64,000 nucleotides of DNA from Rs1 sp036960485. Lineage in GTDB: Bacteria > Pseudomonadota > Gammaproteobacteria > Pseudomonadales > Balneatricaceae. Numbering within the stretch: the first letter of the stretch is position 1; each line of letters opens with the position of its first letter. The notes beneath the pieces were generated by a model. It did no database searches. It was not told the DNA's origin and worked only from the letters and a program-made list of their open reading frames with translations. This document shows positions 1 to 8,487 of the stretch, piece by piece. The position numbers and the translations under genes are program-made. The stretch lies in the NCBI GenBank assembly GCA_036960485.1, contig JBALXS010000016.1, positions 1 to 64,000 of the forward strand. Reading direction: 5' to 3'.

Positions 1-22
1 TTTATTTCCGTTTAAGTGCTTT

Positions 23-356
23 GTGTACGCCCAGCATGGGCATGAACTAATGAGGTGAAAGTCCTCTGTTGGAAAATTAGCAACTATTTAACATACAGCT
101 ATTAAAAAGTAATTACTAGCGAATGGTAACGGCTTGATCGTAAGATCTGGTCCGTAGGAAGCTACTAGCCTCTCTGTGTCAAACAAGGCGAGCTGATGAA
201 TAAAAACACCATATCAGGCGTAGGCTGCAGACGAGTTGGCAATGCTGGCTCCGTGAAACGTTTTGGATCCAAGACGACGCAGTCATGTGATACCTAGGGC
301 TGGAGAACACGGCCACCGTAAATATGGGCTGCACAGTGAAGGTTCGCGTCCCTTCT
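23..356 (+). mobile_element. Group II intron 5' ribozyme remnant, copy 1 (no reverse transcriptase)
   Basis: The segment starts GTGTACGCCCAGCATGGGC, close to the GUGYG 5' end of bacterial group II introns. It continues with blocks typical of the ribozyme's 5' domains: GAGGTGAAAGTCCTCT, GAGCTGATGAA, ATATCAGGCGTAG, GAGTTGGCAATGCTGG, GTGAAACGTTTTGGATC and ACAGTGAAGGTTC. The same blocks recur in order at 895-1246. No intron-encoded reverse transcriptase/maturase follows, and I see no domain V/VI hairpin, so this is probably a truncated, immobile relic. The 3' limit is approximate, set where similarity to copy 2 stops. The group II assignment is from memory of such introns, not from a covariance search. 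Confidence 0.62.
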
Positions 357-397
357 ACCCAACTCAGCGATATTGCTATAGATTGAGCAGCGTATTA

Positions 398-757
398 TTA
401 AAAAGCACTTTTCCATTGCTCTGTATCTATAAACCACCGTTCTTCGTAGACTTTATCACCTTCAAATTTGAAAAGAACGGTTAGTTGCGAACTAGAAATT
501 TTTTCTGATTTCCACTCAAGGATAGACACAACCTCATTTTCACCTTCTACTTGTCGCAGGTTTGTAATTTCAAAACCTGGGGGGAGAATTTGGCCAAGGC
601 CATTTAGCGCCTCTCGAAATGGTTGCTTGCCTTCGAGTACATCACCTTGACCAGGCATGATGAACACCATGTTATCGACATAATCAGTGACAAGTGCATC
701 AAAATCACCGGCACCTATTGCATCCCAACCTCTTTGTACTATTTCTGATAAGCTCAT
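398..757 (-). CDS. NTF2-like / SnoaL-type small protein
   Basis: This 119-residue protein has the layout of the NTF2-like (SnoaL, DUF4440-type) fold: an N-terminal helix pair (IVQRGWDAIGAGDFDALVT), a strand around VFIMPG, a GxxxFREAL helix and a strongly curved C-terminal sheet ending in ERWFIDT. Such proteins are small cone-shaped enzymes or ligand binders of very varied function, so no reaction can be named. I chose the internal ATG at 757 because AAGAAGGAATTAAA lies just upstream; an in-frame ATG at 787 lacks such a site. The gene lies between the two group II intron remnants, on the opposite strand, and its stop falls about 40 bases from the end of copy 1. It may be a passenger of the accessory zone. 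Confidence 0.6.
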   Translation of the reverse strand: MSLSEIVQRGWDAIGAGDFDALVTDYVDNMVFIMPGQGDVLEGKQPFREALNGLGQILPPGFEITNLRQVEGENEVVSILEWKSEKISSSQLTVLFKFEGDKVYEERWFIDTEQWKSAF

Positions 758-894
758 TTTAATTCCTTCTTTATGGTTGTGTATCATTCTTAATTTAATG
801 TCGCTGAACGCCTTACTAAGCGGCGCGAAATAGTTGGCTAAAGTGTACGAAAAAGAAGTGCTAGCCTACTGTTTAGCATCCGTTGAGCCATTTG

Positions 895-1246
895 TGCACG
901 CCAGTATAGGCATGAACTAATGAGGTGAAAGTCCTCTGTAGGAGAAACGCCGTTTATTAAAGGTGCTTTTATTAAACGTTAACTACTAGTGAATGGCAAG
1001 GGCTTGGTCGTGAAATCTGATCTGGAGAAAGCGGCTAGCTTCTTTGTTTTAAGCAAGGTGAGCTGATGAAAAAGTATGTATATCAGGCGTAACCTGAAGG
1101 CTAGTTGGCAATGCTGGCCTGTGAAACGTTTTGGATCGAAGACGGCGAAACCGGTGATACTTTTGGCTAGAGAACACGGCTGCCGTAAAGATGGGGTTGT
1201 ACAGTGAAAGTTCATGTCCATTGTTTAAATAATAGAAGGTGGGGAA
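895..1246 (+). mobile_element. Group II intron 5' ribozyme remnant, copy 2 (no reverse transcriptase)
   Basis: A second, diverged copy of the element at 23-356, in the same orientation. It starts GTGCACGCC and shares GCATGAACTAATGAGG, GTGAAAGTCCTCTG, GAGCTGATGAA, ATATCAGGCGTA, AGTTGGCAATGCTGG, GTGAAACGTTTTGGATC, AGAACACGG and ACAGTGAA in the same order. Scattered substitutions show the copies are not a recent duplication. It runs to about GGTGGGG at 1238-1244. In intact introns a reverse transcriptase gene would follow; here the sequence passes into an AGTT tandem repeat. No domain V/VI was recognised. Short open frames across it are shadows of structured RNA and are not genes. Confidence 0.62.
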
Positions 1247-1282
1247 GTCTGCTAAACAAGCGATCATTACTGTATGTTATTA

Positions 1283-1705
<423 letters not shown>

Positions 1706-2041
1706 TTAGTATTCAGAACTTTTCCAACCTATTATTATTCGGCCAAAAATAATGCCTACAAAACCTATGATAATATTAACAACACCTGATGCCAAATATG
1801 CAATCCCCGCGTGGCCATGATCAATACTAACACCATAAAACTCATAAACTAGAGCAACCCATTCATAACCATATACAGAAATAAGTATAGCTACGCTAAC
1901 ATATACACAACTAAACCAGTTTTTTGCAGATTTACCCTGCTGCTGATTCTGCACTACCTTTCTTCTAAAGTGATAAATCACCAGTATAAGAAGAACCACA
2001 TTAAAAATAAAACTTAAAGAGTATGACAATTTAGATTTCAC
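1706..2041 (-). CDS. Small integral membrane protein, unknown function
   Basis: This 111-residue product is not one I recognise. It has an N-terminal hydrophobic segment (about residues 7-23), a basic, glutamine-rich loop (RRKVVQNQQQGKSAKNW), a second membrane span near residues 45-65 and a third near 80-103. The short tail is GWKSSEY. Three spans with a basic first loop fit a small inner-membrane protein. The start is a GTG preceded by a weak TACTAGG. There is no partner gene; it stands alone in the accessory zone on the same strand as the two other small genes there. The frame and hydrophobic pattern look coding, but family and role cannot be assigned. Confidence 0.5.
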   Translation of the reverse strand: MKSKLSYSLSFIFNVVLLILVIYHFRRKVVQNQQQGKSAKNWFSCVYVSVAILISVYGYEWVALVYEFYGVSIDHGHAGIAYLASGVVNIIIGFVGIIFGRIIIGWKSSEY

Positions 2042-2152
2042 CTAGTACACATAGACATAATGATTCTCTCGAAATGTTAGCCCAAAACTCGTAAGTCAGA
2101 CTAACCCGAGCCATAATATAGATTGGAATATAGCATATGAAGGGAAATAATT

Positions 2153-2480
2153 ATGCAAAACAATAACATAATATTCATTGGGCTCGATGCTTATAAATTT
2201 CCCCTCAAATTGCTTACAGTTAGGACGCTAGTAACGCAGGAATCTTTCATTTAGGTAATGATAAAAGTACCGAAAAAAATTGCTCATTAAGCTTGCCCGC
2301 AAACGGCAAGCAAAATACCCTAAAGTCACTTTGCACTTTATCTATAAAGAGAGTCATTGGTTCTATCTATTCTTAACCCATTTAGGTCCTTGTTGTTATG
2401 GTTTAAATTTATGCAGATGGGCTCAGGTGCATTCTTACAGCTAGATAGATAGAGGTCAAAGCGCTCGAAAGGGTATCAGT
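2153..2480 (+). pseudogene. Decayed N-terminus of an IS110-family transposase
   Basis: From the ATG at 2153, preceded by GAAGGGAAATAATT, the frame reads MQNNNIIFIGLDAYKF. This matches the usual IS110/IS1328-group start, including the GLD of the DEDD catalytic domain. The frame then breaks. From about 2310, in another frame, it reads KYPKVTLHFIYK...WFYLFLTHLGPCCY. That corresponds to the family's next conserved block (usually ...LHFVYEAGPCGYWFYR.LT..G..C.VV). A further weak match (DRGQSARK) follows near 2450. Stops and frameshifts show a dead fragment covering only the N-terminal part. No terminal repeats were seen, and IS110 elements usually lack them. Confidence 0.6.
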
Positions 2481-2536
2481 AAGCAGATAGGAATCCCCTG
2501 CACCCGAAGAGCTAGCGTGTGCTTCAACTAACTTTA

Positions 2537-2564
2537 AAATTCTTAGGGGTGCTCCTAAGAATTT
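2537..2564. repeat. Perfect 11-bp stem-loop AAATTCTTAGG / CCTAAGAATTT
   Basis: A perfect inverted repeat with a 6-base loop (GGTGCT) is followed by GTTACTTTTTAC. It lies between the IS110 relic and the end of the membrane-protein gene at 2717-3115. It could be a weak terminator or a leftover of a mobile element. The low GC and the interrupted T run argue against an efficient terminator. Confidence 0.6.
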
Positions 2565-2716
2565 GTTACTTTTTACATAACGATCTAATAAAAAATTCTG
2601 TGTATAGATGAGAAATAGATACTGCGTAGACAGAATCAGAGGCTTTCGATATTACGCTTTCCCAAATAGAAAATTCTTTTTCAAGTTGACTCTACATAGT
2701 TAGGAATATTCTACTG

Positions 2717-3115
2717 CTACGTGTTTTTGTTGATTTTCTTGTTATGTTTTTTGTGCCACAGCATGCATATAAATAATGCAAATATACCGCTAAGGTAAGT
2801 TGCAAGCAAAGGAATTATTGTAAGCTGATAGGCATGTTTATAATCTTCTGGATAGTATGAATCACCCGCTAAAACCCAAGCTGTAATAGCTCCAAAAATT
2901 AACCAAACGATTGAAGCTATTTGTTTATGGCTAGGTGCTGTGGCATAACCAGATATAACTACAAAAAAAGCAGCAAAAGAACCAATCATAGGCTTTTTCC
3001 AAACGCCAATAAAATCAGCAATTAACCCTGCGCTGATTGCTGAAACCAAAAATACAATGACTACTATTACACATGATAAAGCAAAACCTCTAACTTGATT
3101 CATACTCAGACCCAT
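2717..3115 (-). CDS. Four-span membrane protein, unknown function
   Basis: This 132-residue product is predicted to be an integral membrane protein. Hydrophobic segments fall at about residues 10-33, 42-60, 65-84 and 97-119, with the motif AGDSYYPEDYKHAYQL before the last span. The C-terminus is strongly basic (WHKKHNKKINKNT), consistent with a cytoplasmic tail. I do not recognise the family. The start could be 3115 or the ATG four codons later at 3103; neither has a strong ribosome binding site. It is a single gene with no operon partner, bordered by more than 500 non-coding bases towards the LysR gene. Confidence 0.5.
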   Translation of the reverse strand: MGLSMNQVRGFALSCVIVVIVFLVSAISAGLIADFIGVWKKPMIGSFAAFFVVISGYATAPSHKQIASIVWLIFGAITAWVLAGDSYYPEDYKHAYQLTIIPLLATYLSGIFALFICMLWHKKHNKKINKNT

Positions 3116-3716
3116 TGAAAAGCATTACAGCTTAATACTGCGTATGGCTGTTTATTCGGAAAAGAAATTTCTATTTGTATGAAACTTCCCTTGGCTAAAC
3201 AAGCATGCTTGTTTGTAAAAAATAACGAGTTTCTCATTATTTTTTTAGTTCATATTTATACTACTAATATTGCGATAGTTTCGATAAAGTTACTAGGTAA
3301 ACGAGCATAAAACTGAATGTTTAATGTGCAATTGGGCATAATTATCGGAGGGATATGTAAATAGCGCTGTTGTTATAAGCGGTCGTTACTAATGATGGTA
3401 TTAATACAGTGAGACCACTGTAAAAACGTAGCGAGCGATAATATGATAAGGGAAAATATCGGCGAAATTGCGGAGTTATAAAAATATAAATTAGCATATA
3501 GAGCCGATTTTTATCGCCGTATTATTGAGCGCAGTTATCATACCCTTTAGGGTGAGTTATGCTCTCACAGAAATCAGCCTCGATATTTAAATATTAAAGA
3601 AGGGGGTATATCCTTAAGAAACCTGATTTGACATACACTAAGTGTCTGCTTGGCCGATAACAGTTTTTGTTAACATTTGATAATCTAATAACTTCATAGC
3701 ATCTAAGTCTATAGCA
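3116..3716. other. 600-base stretch without a recognisable gene
   Basis: AT-rich sequence without an open frame of note, a convincing terminator or an RNA gene. It separates the accessory zone from the LysR gene, whose stop lies at its right edge. I see nothing assignable in it. Confidence 0.5.
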
Positions 3717-4616
3717 TCATTGCTCAAGCGTTTTTGTTTGCATTTCTAGCATGACCCATTGTTTAAAAACGTTCATAGCATAGCTTAGCGTGCGATCTTT
3801 TTGATAAACCAGATAAAATGACCGGTGAATATTTAAAGGTAGATCAAAGGGGATGATCAGTTTCCCTGATTCTAATTCTGGCCCTAATAATGTCGGATCA
3901 CCGAGCGCAATACCGAGCTTCTCGGCGGCTGCTGCATTGGTAAGCATGCTATTAGATAGCTGTAAGCCTTTCTTGCGCTCTTTGAACTTAACGCCTGCTA
4001 ATTCGAGCCATTGGCTCCACTCGGGTAAACGTTTGCTTACGTGGATTAATGGGTGATGGCGAATGTCTTGTGGATCTGATAATGGTTTTCTTTGGCTGAT
4101 GATCTCGGGGCTGCATATAGGAACCAGGTAGATGTCTTTTAAAAAATGCACTTGAACATCAGGCCAATTGCCGTTGCCGAAATAAATGGCCATATCAGTG
4201 CTGCTTTTATCAAAATCGATTAATCCCATTGATGCGTTAATTTGTAGTTCGATATCAGGGTACAAATCTTGGAATTTTCCTAAACGGGGCATCATCCAAC
4301 GTGTTAAAAAGTGGGGTGTCATGCTTATGGTTATAGTATCAGTCTCTACACTAGCTTTTAGCTGCTCAGTCGCCTCAGCAATTTCTCTTAATGCATGTTT
4401 AATTGAGGCTAAATATTTTTCACCACTGGGTGTGAGTTGAGCATGGCGTTTTACTCTGTCAAATAAACTCACCCCTAAATAGTTTTCTAGTCCTTTAATT
4501 TGATGGCTAACAGCAGAAGAAGTTACTGCAAGTTCTTGTGCTGCTTGAACAAAACTGCCAGTACGAGCAGCGGCTTCAAAACTGCGTAAGGTATTAAGAG
4601 GCGGGAGGCGTAACAT
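3717..4616 (-). CDS. LysR-family transcriptional regulator (GcvA-like)
   Basis: This 299-residue protein has the full LysR layout. The N-terminal winged helix-turn-helix (about residues 6-65) includes LNTLRSFEAAARTGSF, SSAVSHQIKGLE and LFDR...LTPSGEKYL. A periplasmic-binding-protein-like effector domain fills about residues 92-295. The opening MLRLPPLNTLRSFEAAAR is characteristic of the GcvA/AmpR branch. The effector is unknown. It is divergent from a small gene that starts at 4779. With about 160 bases between the starts, LysR regulators often control such a divergent neighbour and themselves. No T-N11-A box was assigned with confidence. Confidence 0.9.
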   Translation of the reverse strand: MLRLPPLNTLRSFEAAARTGSFVQAAQELAVTSSAVSHQIKGLENYLGVSLFDRVKRHAQLTPSGEKYLASIKHALREIAEATEQLKASVETDTITISMTPHFLTRWMMPRLGKFQDLYPDIELQINASMGLIDFDKSSTDMAIYFGNGNWPDVQVHFLKDIYLVPICSPEIISQRKPLSDPQDIRHHPLIHVSKRLPEWSQWLELAGVKFKERKKGLQLSNSMLTNAAAAEKLGIALGDPTLLGPELESGKLIIPFDLPLNIHRSFYLVYQKDRTLSYAMNVFKQWVMLEMQTKTLEQ

Positions 4617-4778
4617 TTAAATGTCCATTGCTGAATTATTTTCATCATTGTGCTGAAAATTGATATTTTGTGCAAGCGCTAAAAAGGCATTAAACTACTC
4701 GCATATTAATTCACAGGGTACTCGACTTAGGAAATATTCCTAAGCACAGAGGCTCCTGACCAAATGCGGAGTTTTACC

Positions 4779-4991
4779 ATGTCTAACCAATCAAATGATC
4801 AATTAGTAAGAACTATGTCAGGTGCCATCGATGTTGAGTACTACAATAGAGAAGCAAACCGTTTACGTAGTGAATTCTTACTAGCATTGATAACTAAAGC
4901 TTACCGCGCTGTTAAAAGCCATCTTGTAGCTTTGACTCAGAACAACACTTGTGCTGCTAATATGTTCTTATTAGAAAAGCTAGCAAAGTAA
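4779..4991 (+). CDS. Small 70-residue protein divergent from the LysR gene
   Basis: The start at 4779 (MSNQSNDQLVRTMSG) is preferred because GGAG lies at 4768-4771, eight bases upstream. An in-frame ATG at 4764 is less well placed. The protein is soluble and helical, with a charged segment (DVEYYNREANRLRSEF) followed by an amphipathic helix (LLALITKAYRAVKSHL). I do not recognise a named domain. It resembles, in style only, other tiny proteins carrying an A-x-x-LRSE segment. A good ribosome binding site, divergence from the LysR gene and a possible terminator downstream support a real transcribed gene, probably a target of that regulator. Confidence 0.6.
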   Translation: MSNQSNDQLVRTMSGAIDVEYYNREANRLRSEFLLALITKAYRAVKSHLVALTQNNTCAANMFLLEKLAK

Positions 4992-5402
4992 ATTTTTTAC
5001 ACCCCTTAGAACGATTTTTTGGCTCGATTGTCTGGTTAGTTTTACTCAAGGGTAAACTAACTGGCTCTCGGGCCGTTTTTGTTCTGTTTAGGCTAAAAGT
5101 GCACTAGAGTGATACTTTTAAACTTCTTCCTAGCTATTTTAAAACTTACTTCTAGAAAATTAAGATAGATATCGCTCTTAGTGTATTCGTACTAACGCTG
5201 CGCTTCTATTCATTTTTTAATCACTAAGCTCTTATTAAAGCCATTATATTCTTTTATTGAATTTTATCTTACTTACTAGCGCTGCTGGGTTGAAGCTCTA
5301 TACTCTGTAGAAAGGTTTCGTTAAATCTAATTTAACTTAATCAGAATTCTTTGGGCATAGTAATACCATAAATACACTACCAAATTAATTTTAGTCGCTA
5401 TA
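4992..5402. other. Intergenic stretch before dinB
   Basis: Bases between the small LysR-linked gene and the dinB operator. The first 100 bases hold the terminator-like hairpins annotated separately. The remainder is AT-rich with no open frame or RNA gene that I can recognise. Confidence 0.5.
5035..5087 (+). terminator. Possible terminator after the small LysR-linked gene
   Basis: GTTAGTTTTAC-tcaag-GGTAAACTAAC forms a ten-pair stem with one bulge at 5035-5061. It is followed by a short GGCT-ctcg-GGCC hairpin and GTTTTTGTT. The second hairpin with its T run is the usual intrinsic-terminator layout, but its stem is only four pairs. Confidence 0.4.
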
Positions 5403-5422
5403 TACTGTATAAAAATACAGTA
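5403..5422 (+). promoter_or_regulatory. LexA (SOS) box in front of dinB
   Basis: TACTGTATAAAAATACAGTA matches the gammaproteobacterial LexA operator CTGT-N8-ACAG exactly (CTGT 5405-5408, ACAG 5417-5420), including the outer TA...TA. It ends 11 bases before the dinB ATG at 5434. LexA bound here would cover the translation start region, so dinB should be repressed until DNA damage. Confidence 0.93.
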
Positions 5423-5433
5423 AGGCAAGATTG

Positions 5434-6486
5434 ATGCGAAAAATAATCCACTGTGATTGTGACTGCTTTTATGCAGCTGTGGAAATGCGCGATAATCCAG
5501 CGTTGGTTAATATTCCTATTGCTATAGGGGGACGATCTGATCGGCGCGGTGTGATCTCTACTTGTAATTACCCGGCGCGTGAATTTGGTATCCATTCTGC
5601 AATGTCTAGCGCGCAAGCTTTGAAACGTTGTCCGCAATTGCATTTGATTAGCGGTAATATGCAAAAGTACAAGGAAGCTTCACAGCAGATTTTTACCATT
5701 TATAAGGAAGTGACTGAGCTTTTAGAGCCATTATCTTTAGATGAAGCCTTTTTGGACGTCACTGATTCGCAACGTTTTTCAGGAAGCGCTACGCGCTTAG
5801 CACAGTATTTAAGATATAGAGTAGAAAAAGAAGTAGGTATCACCATTTCGGCAGGCGTAGCGCCAAATAAGTTTTTAGCTAAAATTGCTAGTGATTGGAA
5901 TAAACCAAACGGTTTAAAGGTGGTCGCACCACAAGATATCAGCGCATTTGTTGAGCATTTGCCAGTTAAGAAAATTCATGGGGTTGGCCGTAAAACGGCT
6001 GAAAAAATGTATGCTTTAGGTATTGAAAATTGCCAGCACTTGCGCGAGCGTGGTGTCGATTTTCTACAACAACATTTTGGTAGCTTCGGTGAAAGGTTAT
6101 ATGAGCTAAGCCAAGGTATTGATAATCGAGCGGTCAGTAATACTCGTGATACTAAATCTATCAGTGTAGAACATACTTTCCCCAGCGATATTGATGAGTG
6201 CGCTACGTGTATAGAAAAGATCGATGCTTTACAACAAGAGCTAAGTGAGCGCTACAAAAGGCTTAAGCAGCCACGTAGAGTTTCAGGTTTATTTGTAAAA
6301 CTCAAGTTTCATGATTTTACGCAAACAACTGTTGAGCAGCAGGCGAGTATCAATCAACAATCGTTGTTCTCCTCGCTACTAAATCAAGCCTATAGTCGAG
6401 GTAATAAACCAGTGCGCTTAATTGGCTTGGGTTACCGTTTGGCGCCTATTACAAATGCTTATCAGCAGTTACCTTTAGAGCTTTAA
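5434..6486 (+). CDS. dinB: DNA polymerase IV (Y-family, translesion)
   Basis: This 350-residue polymerase is of the usual Pol IV length. The palm carries the metal-binding carboxylates: Asp8 in HCDCDCFYAAVE, and Asp103-Glu104 in PLSLDEAFLD. The steric-gate region is CFYAAVE. A helix-hairpin-helix segment (KKIHGVGRKTAEKM) and the little-finger domain follow. A beta-clamp-binding peptide is not obvious at the C-terminus (AYQQLPLEL could serve: QLPLEL resembles the QLxLxL clamp motif). The ATG at 5434 is chosen over a TTG one codon earlier. It would copy past damaged bases, at the price of errors. A perfect LexA box precedes it, so it is SOS-controlled. It is monocistronic. Confidence 0.96.
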   Translation: MRKIIHCDCDCFYAAVEMRDNPALVNIPIAIGGRSDRRGVISTCNYPAREFGIHSAMSSAQALKRCPQLHLISGNMQKYKEASQQIFTIYKEVTELLEPLSLDEAFLDVTDSQRFSGSATRLAQYLRYRVEKEVGITISAGVAPNKFLAKIASDWNKPNGLKVVAPQDISAFVEHLPVKKIHGVGRKTAEKMYALGIENCQHLRERGVDFLQQHFGSFGERLYELSQGIDNRAVSNTRDTKSISVEHTFPSDIDECATCIEKIDALQQELSERYKRLKQPRRVSGLFVKLKFHDFTQTTVEQQASINQQSLFSSLLNQAYSRGNKPVRLIGLGYRLAPITNAYQQLPLEL

Positions 6487-6743
6487 TGAGTAGGCTGTAA
6501 AATACTGTTCAAGTCTTAAGATTAAATTACAACTTTTACTCAACATTAGCGCTAAATTTAAGAATAATATGCAACGAAAGTCATTTCCTGTGAAAAATGA
6601 AATGCGTCTAACTTGTGTATATTTTATTTGAATTAGCAATGATCTGCGCTTATTTACTACTATCTGGTTAATCTATTTGCTAAACTTGTCGCCATTTTTC
6701 GCTGGGCTTATCCAGTGATATCGGATAGAAGGTTTCAAACTAC

Positions 6744-8312
6744 ATGTTCCAAATGCTTGTTTCCAAATCACAGAGTATGAAAAACGACGTGCTCTCTGGT
6801 TTAACTGTCGCTTTAGCGCTTGTTCCAGAGGCTGTAGCCTTTGCTTTTGTAGCGGGGGTAGCGCCGCTAGTTGGTCTTTATGCCGCGTTTATGGTAGGTC
6901 TAATCACAGCACTGATTGGCGGTCGGCCCGGGATGATCTCAGGTGCTACAGGTGCATTAGCAGTAGTAATGGTGGCGCTAGTTGCCGATCACGGCGTTGA
7001 ATACCTTTTTGCCACCGTTGTACTGATGGGCATACTGCAAGTATTAGCAGGAGTGTTCCGCTTAGGTAAGTTTATTCGTTTAGTACCCCATCCTGTGATG
7101 TTAGGTTTTGTGAATGGTTTGGCGATTGTTATCTTTTTATCACAAGTACCGATGTTGCAATCAGATACCCCTGACGGAAAATGGGGATGGATGTCTGGAA
7201 CCTGGCTTAGTGATTCAGCGCTGTGGATCATGGTTGGTTTGATTGTATTAACGATGTCAATCATTCGTTTTTTACCGTTAGTGACTACTGCTGTTCCCTC
7301 TGCATTGGTAGCTATTGTCGTAGTGACTTTATTGGTGCTAGGTTTTGATCTTGAAACATTAACAGTTGTTAACTTTCTACAAGAGAAGACAGGTGATATA
7401 AACGCTACCATCGCAGCGGGCTTACCTGAGTTTCATTTCCCAATGGTGCCATTGAATATGGAAACATTGGTTATTATCTTCCCTTACGCTATTATTTTAG
7501 CGGCTATTGGTTTAATTGAATCATTATTAACCTTAACGTTGATAGATGAAATGACCAACACACGCGGACGCGGTAATAAGGAATGTATCGGTCAAGGTGT
7601 AGCTAACGTTGCAACTGGATTTTTCGGTGGCATGGGCGGTTGTGCAATGATTGGTCAAAGTATGATCAACATTAACTCAGGTGGTCGTACTCGCGTATCA
7701 GGTGTTTCTGCTGCGTTATTTTTATTAGCCTTTATTCTGTTTGGTTCAGCCTATATTGAAATGATCCCACTAGCGGCGTTAGTCGGCGTGATGTTCATGG
7801 TTGTGTTAGGTACCTTTGAATGGGCAAGCTTTCGTTTACTAGGGCGTATCCCACTGGGTGATACTTGTGTTGGTATAACGGTAGCAGTAGTGACGGTCTT
7901 CACTGACTTGGCAATAGCGGTAGTGGTTGGTGTTATTATGTCAGCGCTTATTTTTGCTTGGCGCCATGCTAAACACGTTGAAATGGAAACGCGATTAGAA
8001 AATGAAACCAAAGTATATTTACCACATGGGCCGTTGTTTTTTGCATCAGCGCAAAGTTTTAAAGATAACTTTACCCCGCAAAGTGATCCTAAAGATGTGA
8101 TCATTGATTTTAAAGATGCACGTGTAGTTGATCATTCGGGGATAGAGGCGATCGATGCTATTGCCGATAAATATGTTGCCGCTGGTACTGTATTGCATTT
8201 GCGTCATTTAAGTGCTGAATGTACTGCGTTGCTTGAGAAATCGGGGTCGCTAGTTGAAGCTAATGAAGATGAAGACCCTAAGTACAAAGTGGCAGATGAC
8301 AGCCTAGCTTAA
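6744..8312 (+). CDS. SulP (SLC26) family inorganic anion transporter
   Basis: This 522-residue inner-membrane protein has many hydrophobic spans through about residue 410. They include the SulP signature region near the N-terminus (LTVALALVPEAVAFAFVAGV) and the ISGATGALAVV helix. A cytoplasmic C-terminal STAS domain covers about residues 425-510 (IDFKDARVVDHSGIEAIDAI). SulP proteins carry sulfate, bicarbonate or other anions, often with Na+ or H+. The substrate cannot be read from sequence alone; a bicarbonate or sulfate role is a guess. The start at 6744 follows AGAAGG. The gene is monocistronic, and an 11-bp hairpin lies just past its stop. Confidence 0.92.
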   Translation: MFQMLVSKSQSMKNDVLSGLTVALALVPEAVAFAFVAGVAPLVGLYAAFMVGLITALIGGRPGMISGATGALAVVMVALVADHGVEYLFATVVLMGILQVLAGVFRLGKFIRLVPHPVMLGFVNGLAIVIFLSQVPMLQSDTPDGKWGWMSGTWLSDSALWIMVGLIVLTMSIIRFLPLVTTAVPSALVAIVVVTLLVLGFDLETLTVVNFLQEKTGDINATIAAGLPEFHFPMVPLNMETLVIIFPYAIILAAIGLIESLLTLTLIDEMTNTRGRGNKECIGQGVANVATGFFGGMGGCAMIGQSMININSGGRTRVSGVSAALFLLAFILFGSAYIEMIPLAALVGVMFMVVLGTFEWASFRLLGRIPLGDTCVGITVAVVTVFTDLAIAVVVGVIMSALIFAWRHAKHVEMETRLENETKVYLPHGPLFFASAQSFKDNFTPQSDPKDVIIDFKDARVVDHSGIEAIDAIADKYVAAGTVLHLRHLSAECTALLEKSGSLVEANEDEDPKYKVADDSLA

Positions 8313-8331
8313 AATAGTTTAGCTTGAATTA

Positions 8332-8370
8332 ACTCAACAGCTTTAAGTACCTGAATTTTAGCTGTTGAGT
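8332..8370. repeat. Perfect 11-bp inverted repeat after the sulP gene
   Basis: ACTCAACAGCT (8332-8342) and AGCTGTTGAGT (8360-8370) are perfect inverted repeats with a 17-base loop. They begin 20 bases past the transporter stop and lie between convergent genes. The position suits transcription termination, but no T run follows on either side, so it may act as an RNA-stabilising hairpin instead. Confidence 0.6.
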
Positions 8371-8487
8371 ATCACCCTTATTAAATACCTTCCTTGATTG
8401 TTGCCTCTTTATAGTCCTTTCCTTTTTTACTCGCTTAATACTTTATTTATAATGTTGTAGTCGTAACAAAAACCAAGCTTATGTTTT

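Noticed and set aside
263..484. Open frame of 73 codons on the plus strand
   Set aside because: It runs across the group II intron remnant and into the antisense of the NTF2-like gene; no ribosome binding site and no plausible protein pattern.
2537..2564. Insertion-sequence terminal repeat for the IS110 relic
   Set aside because: IS110 elements generally lack terminal inverted repeats, and no partner copy of this hairpin was found at the other end.
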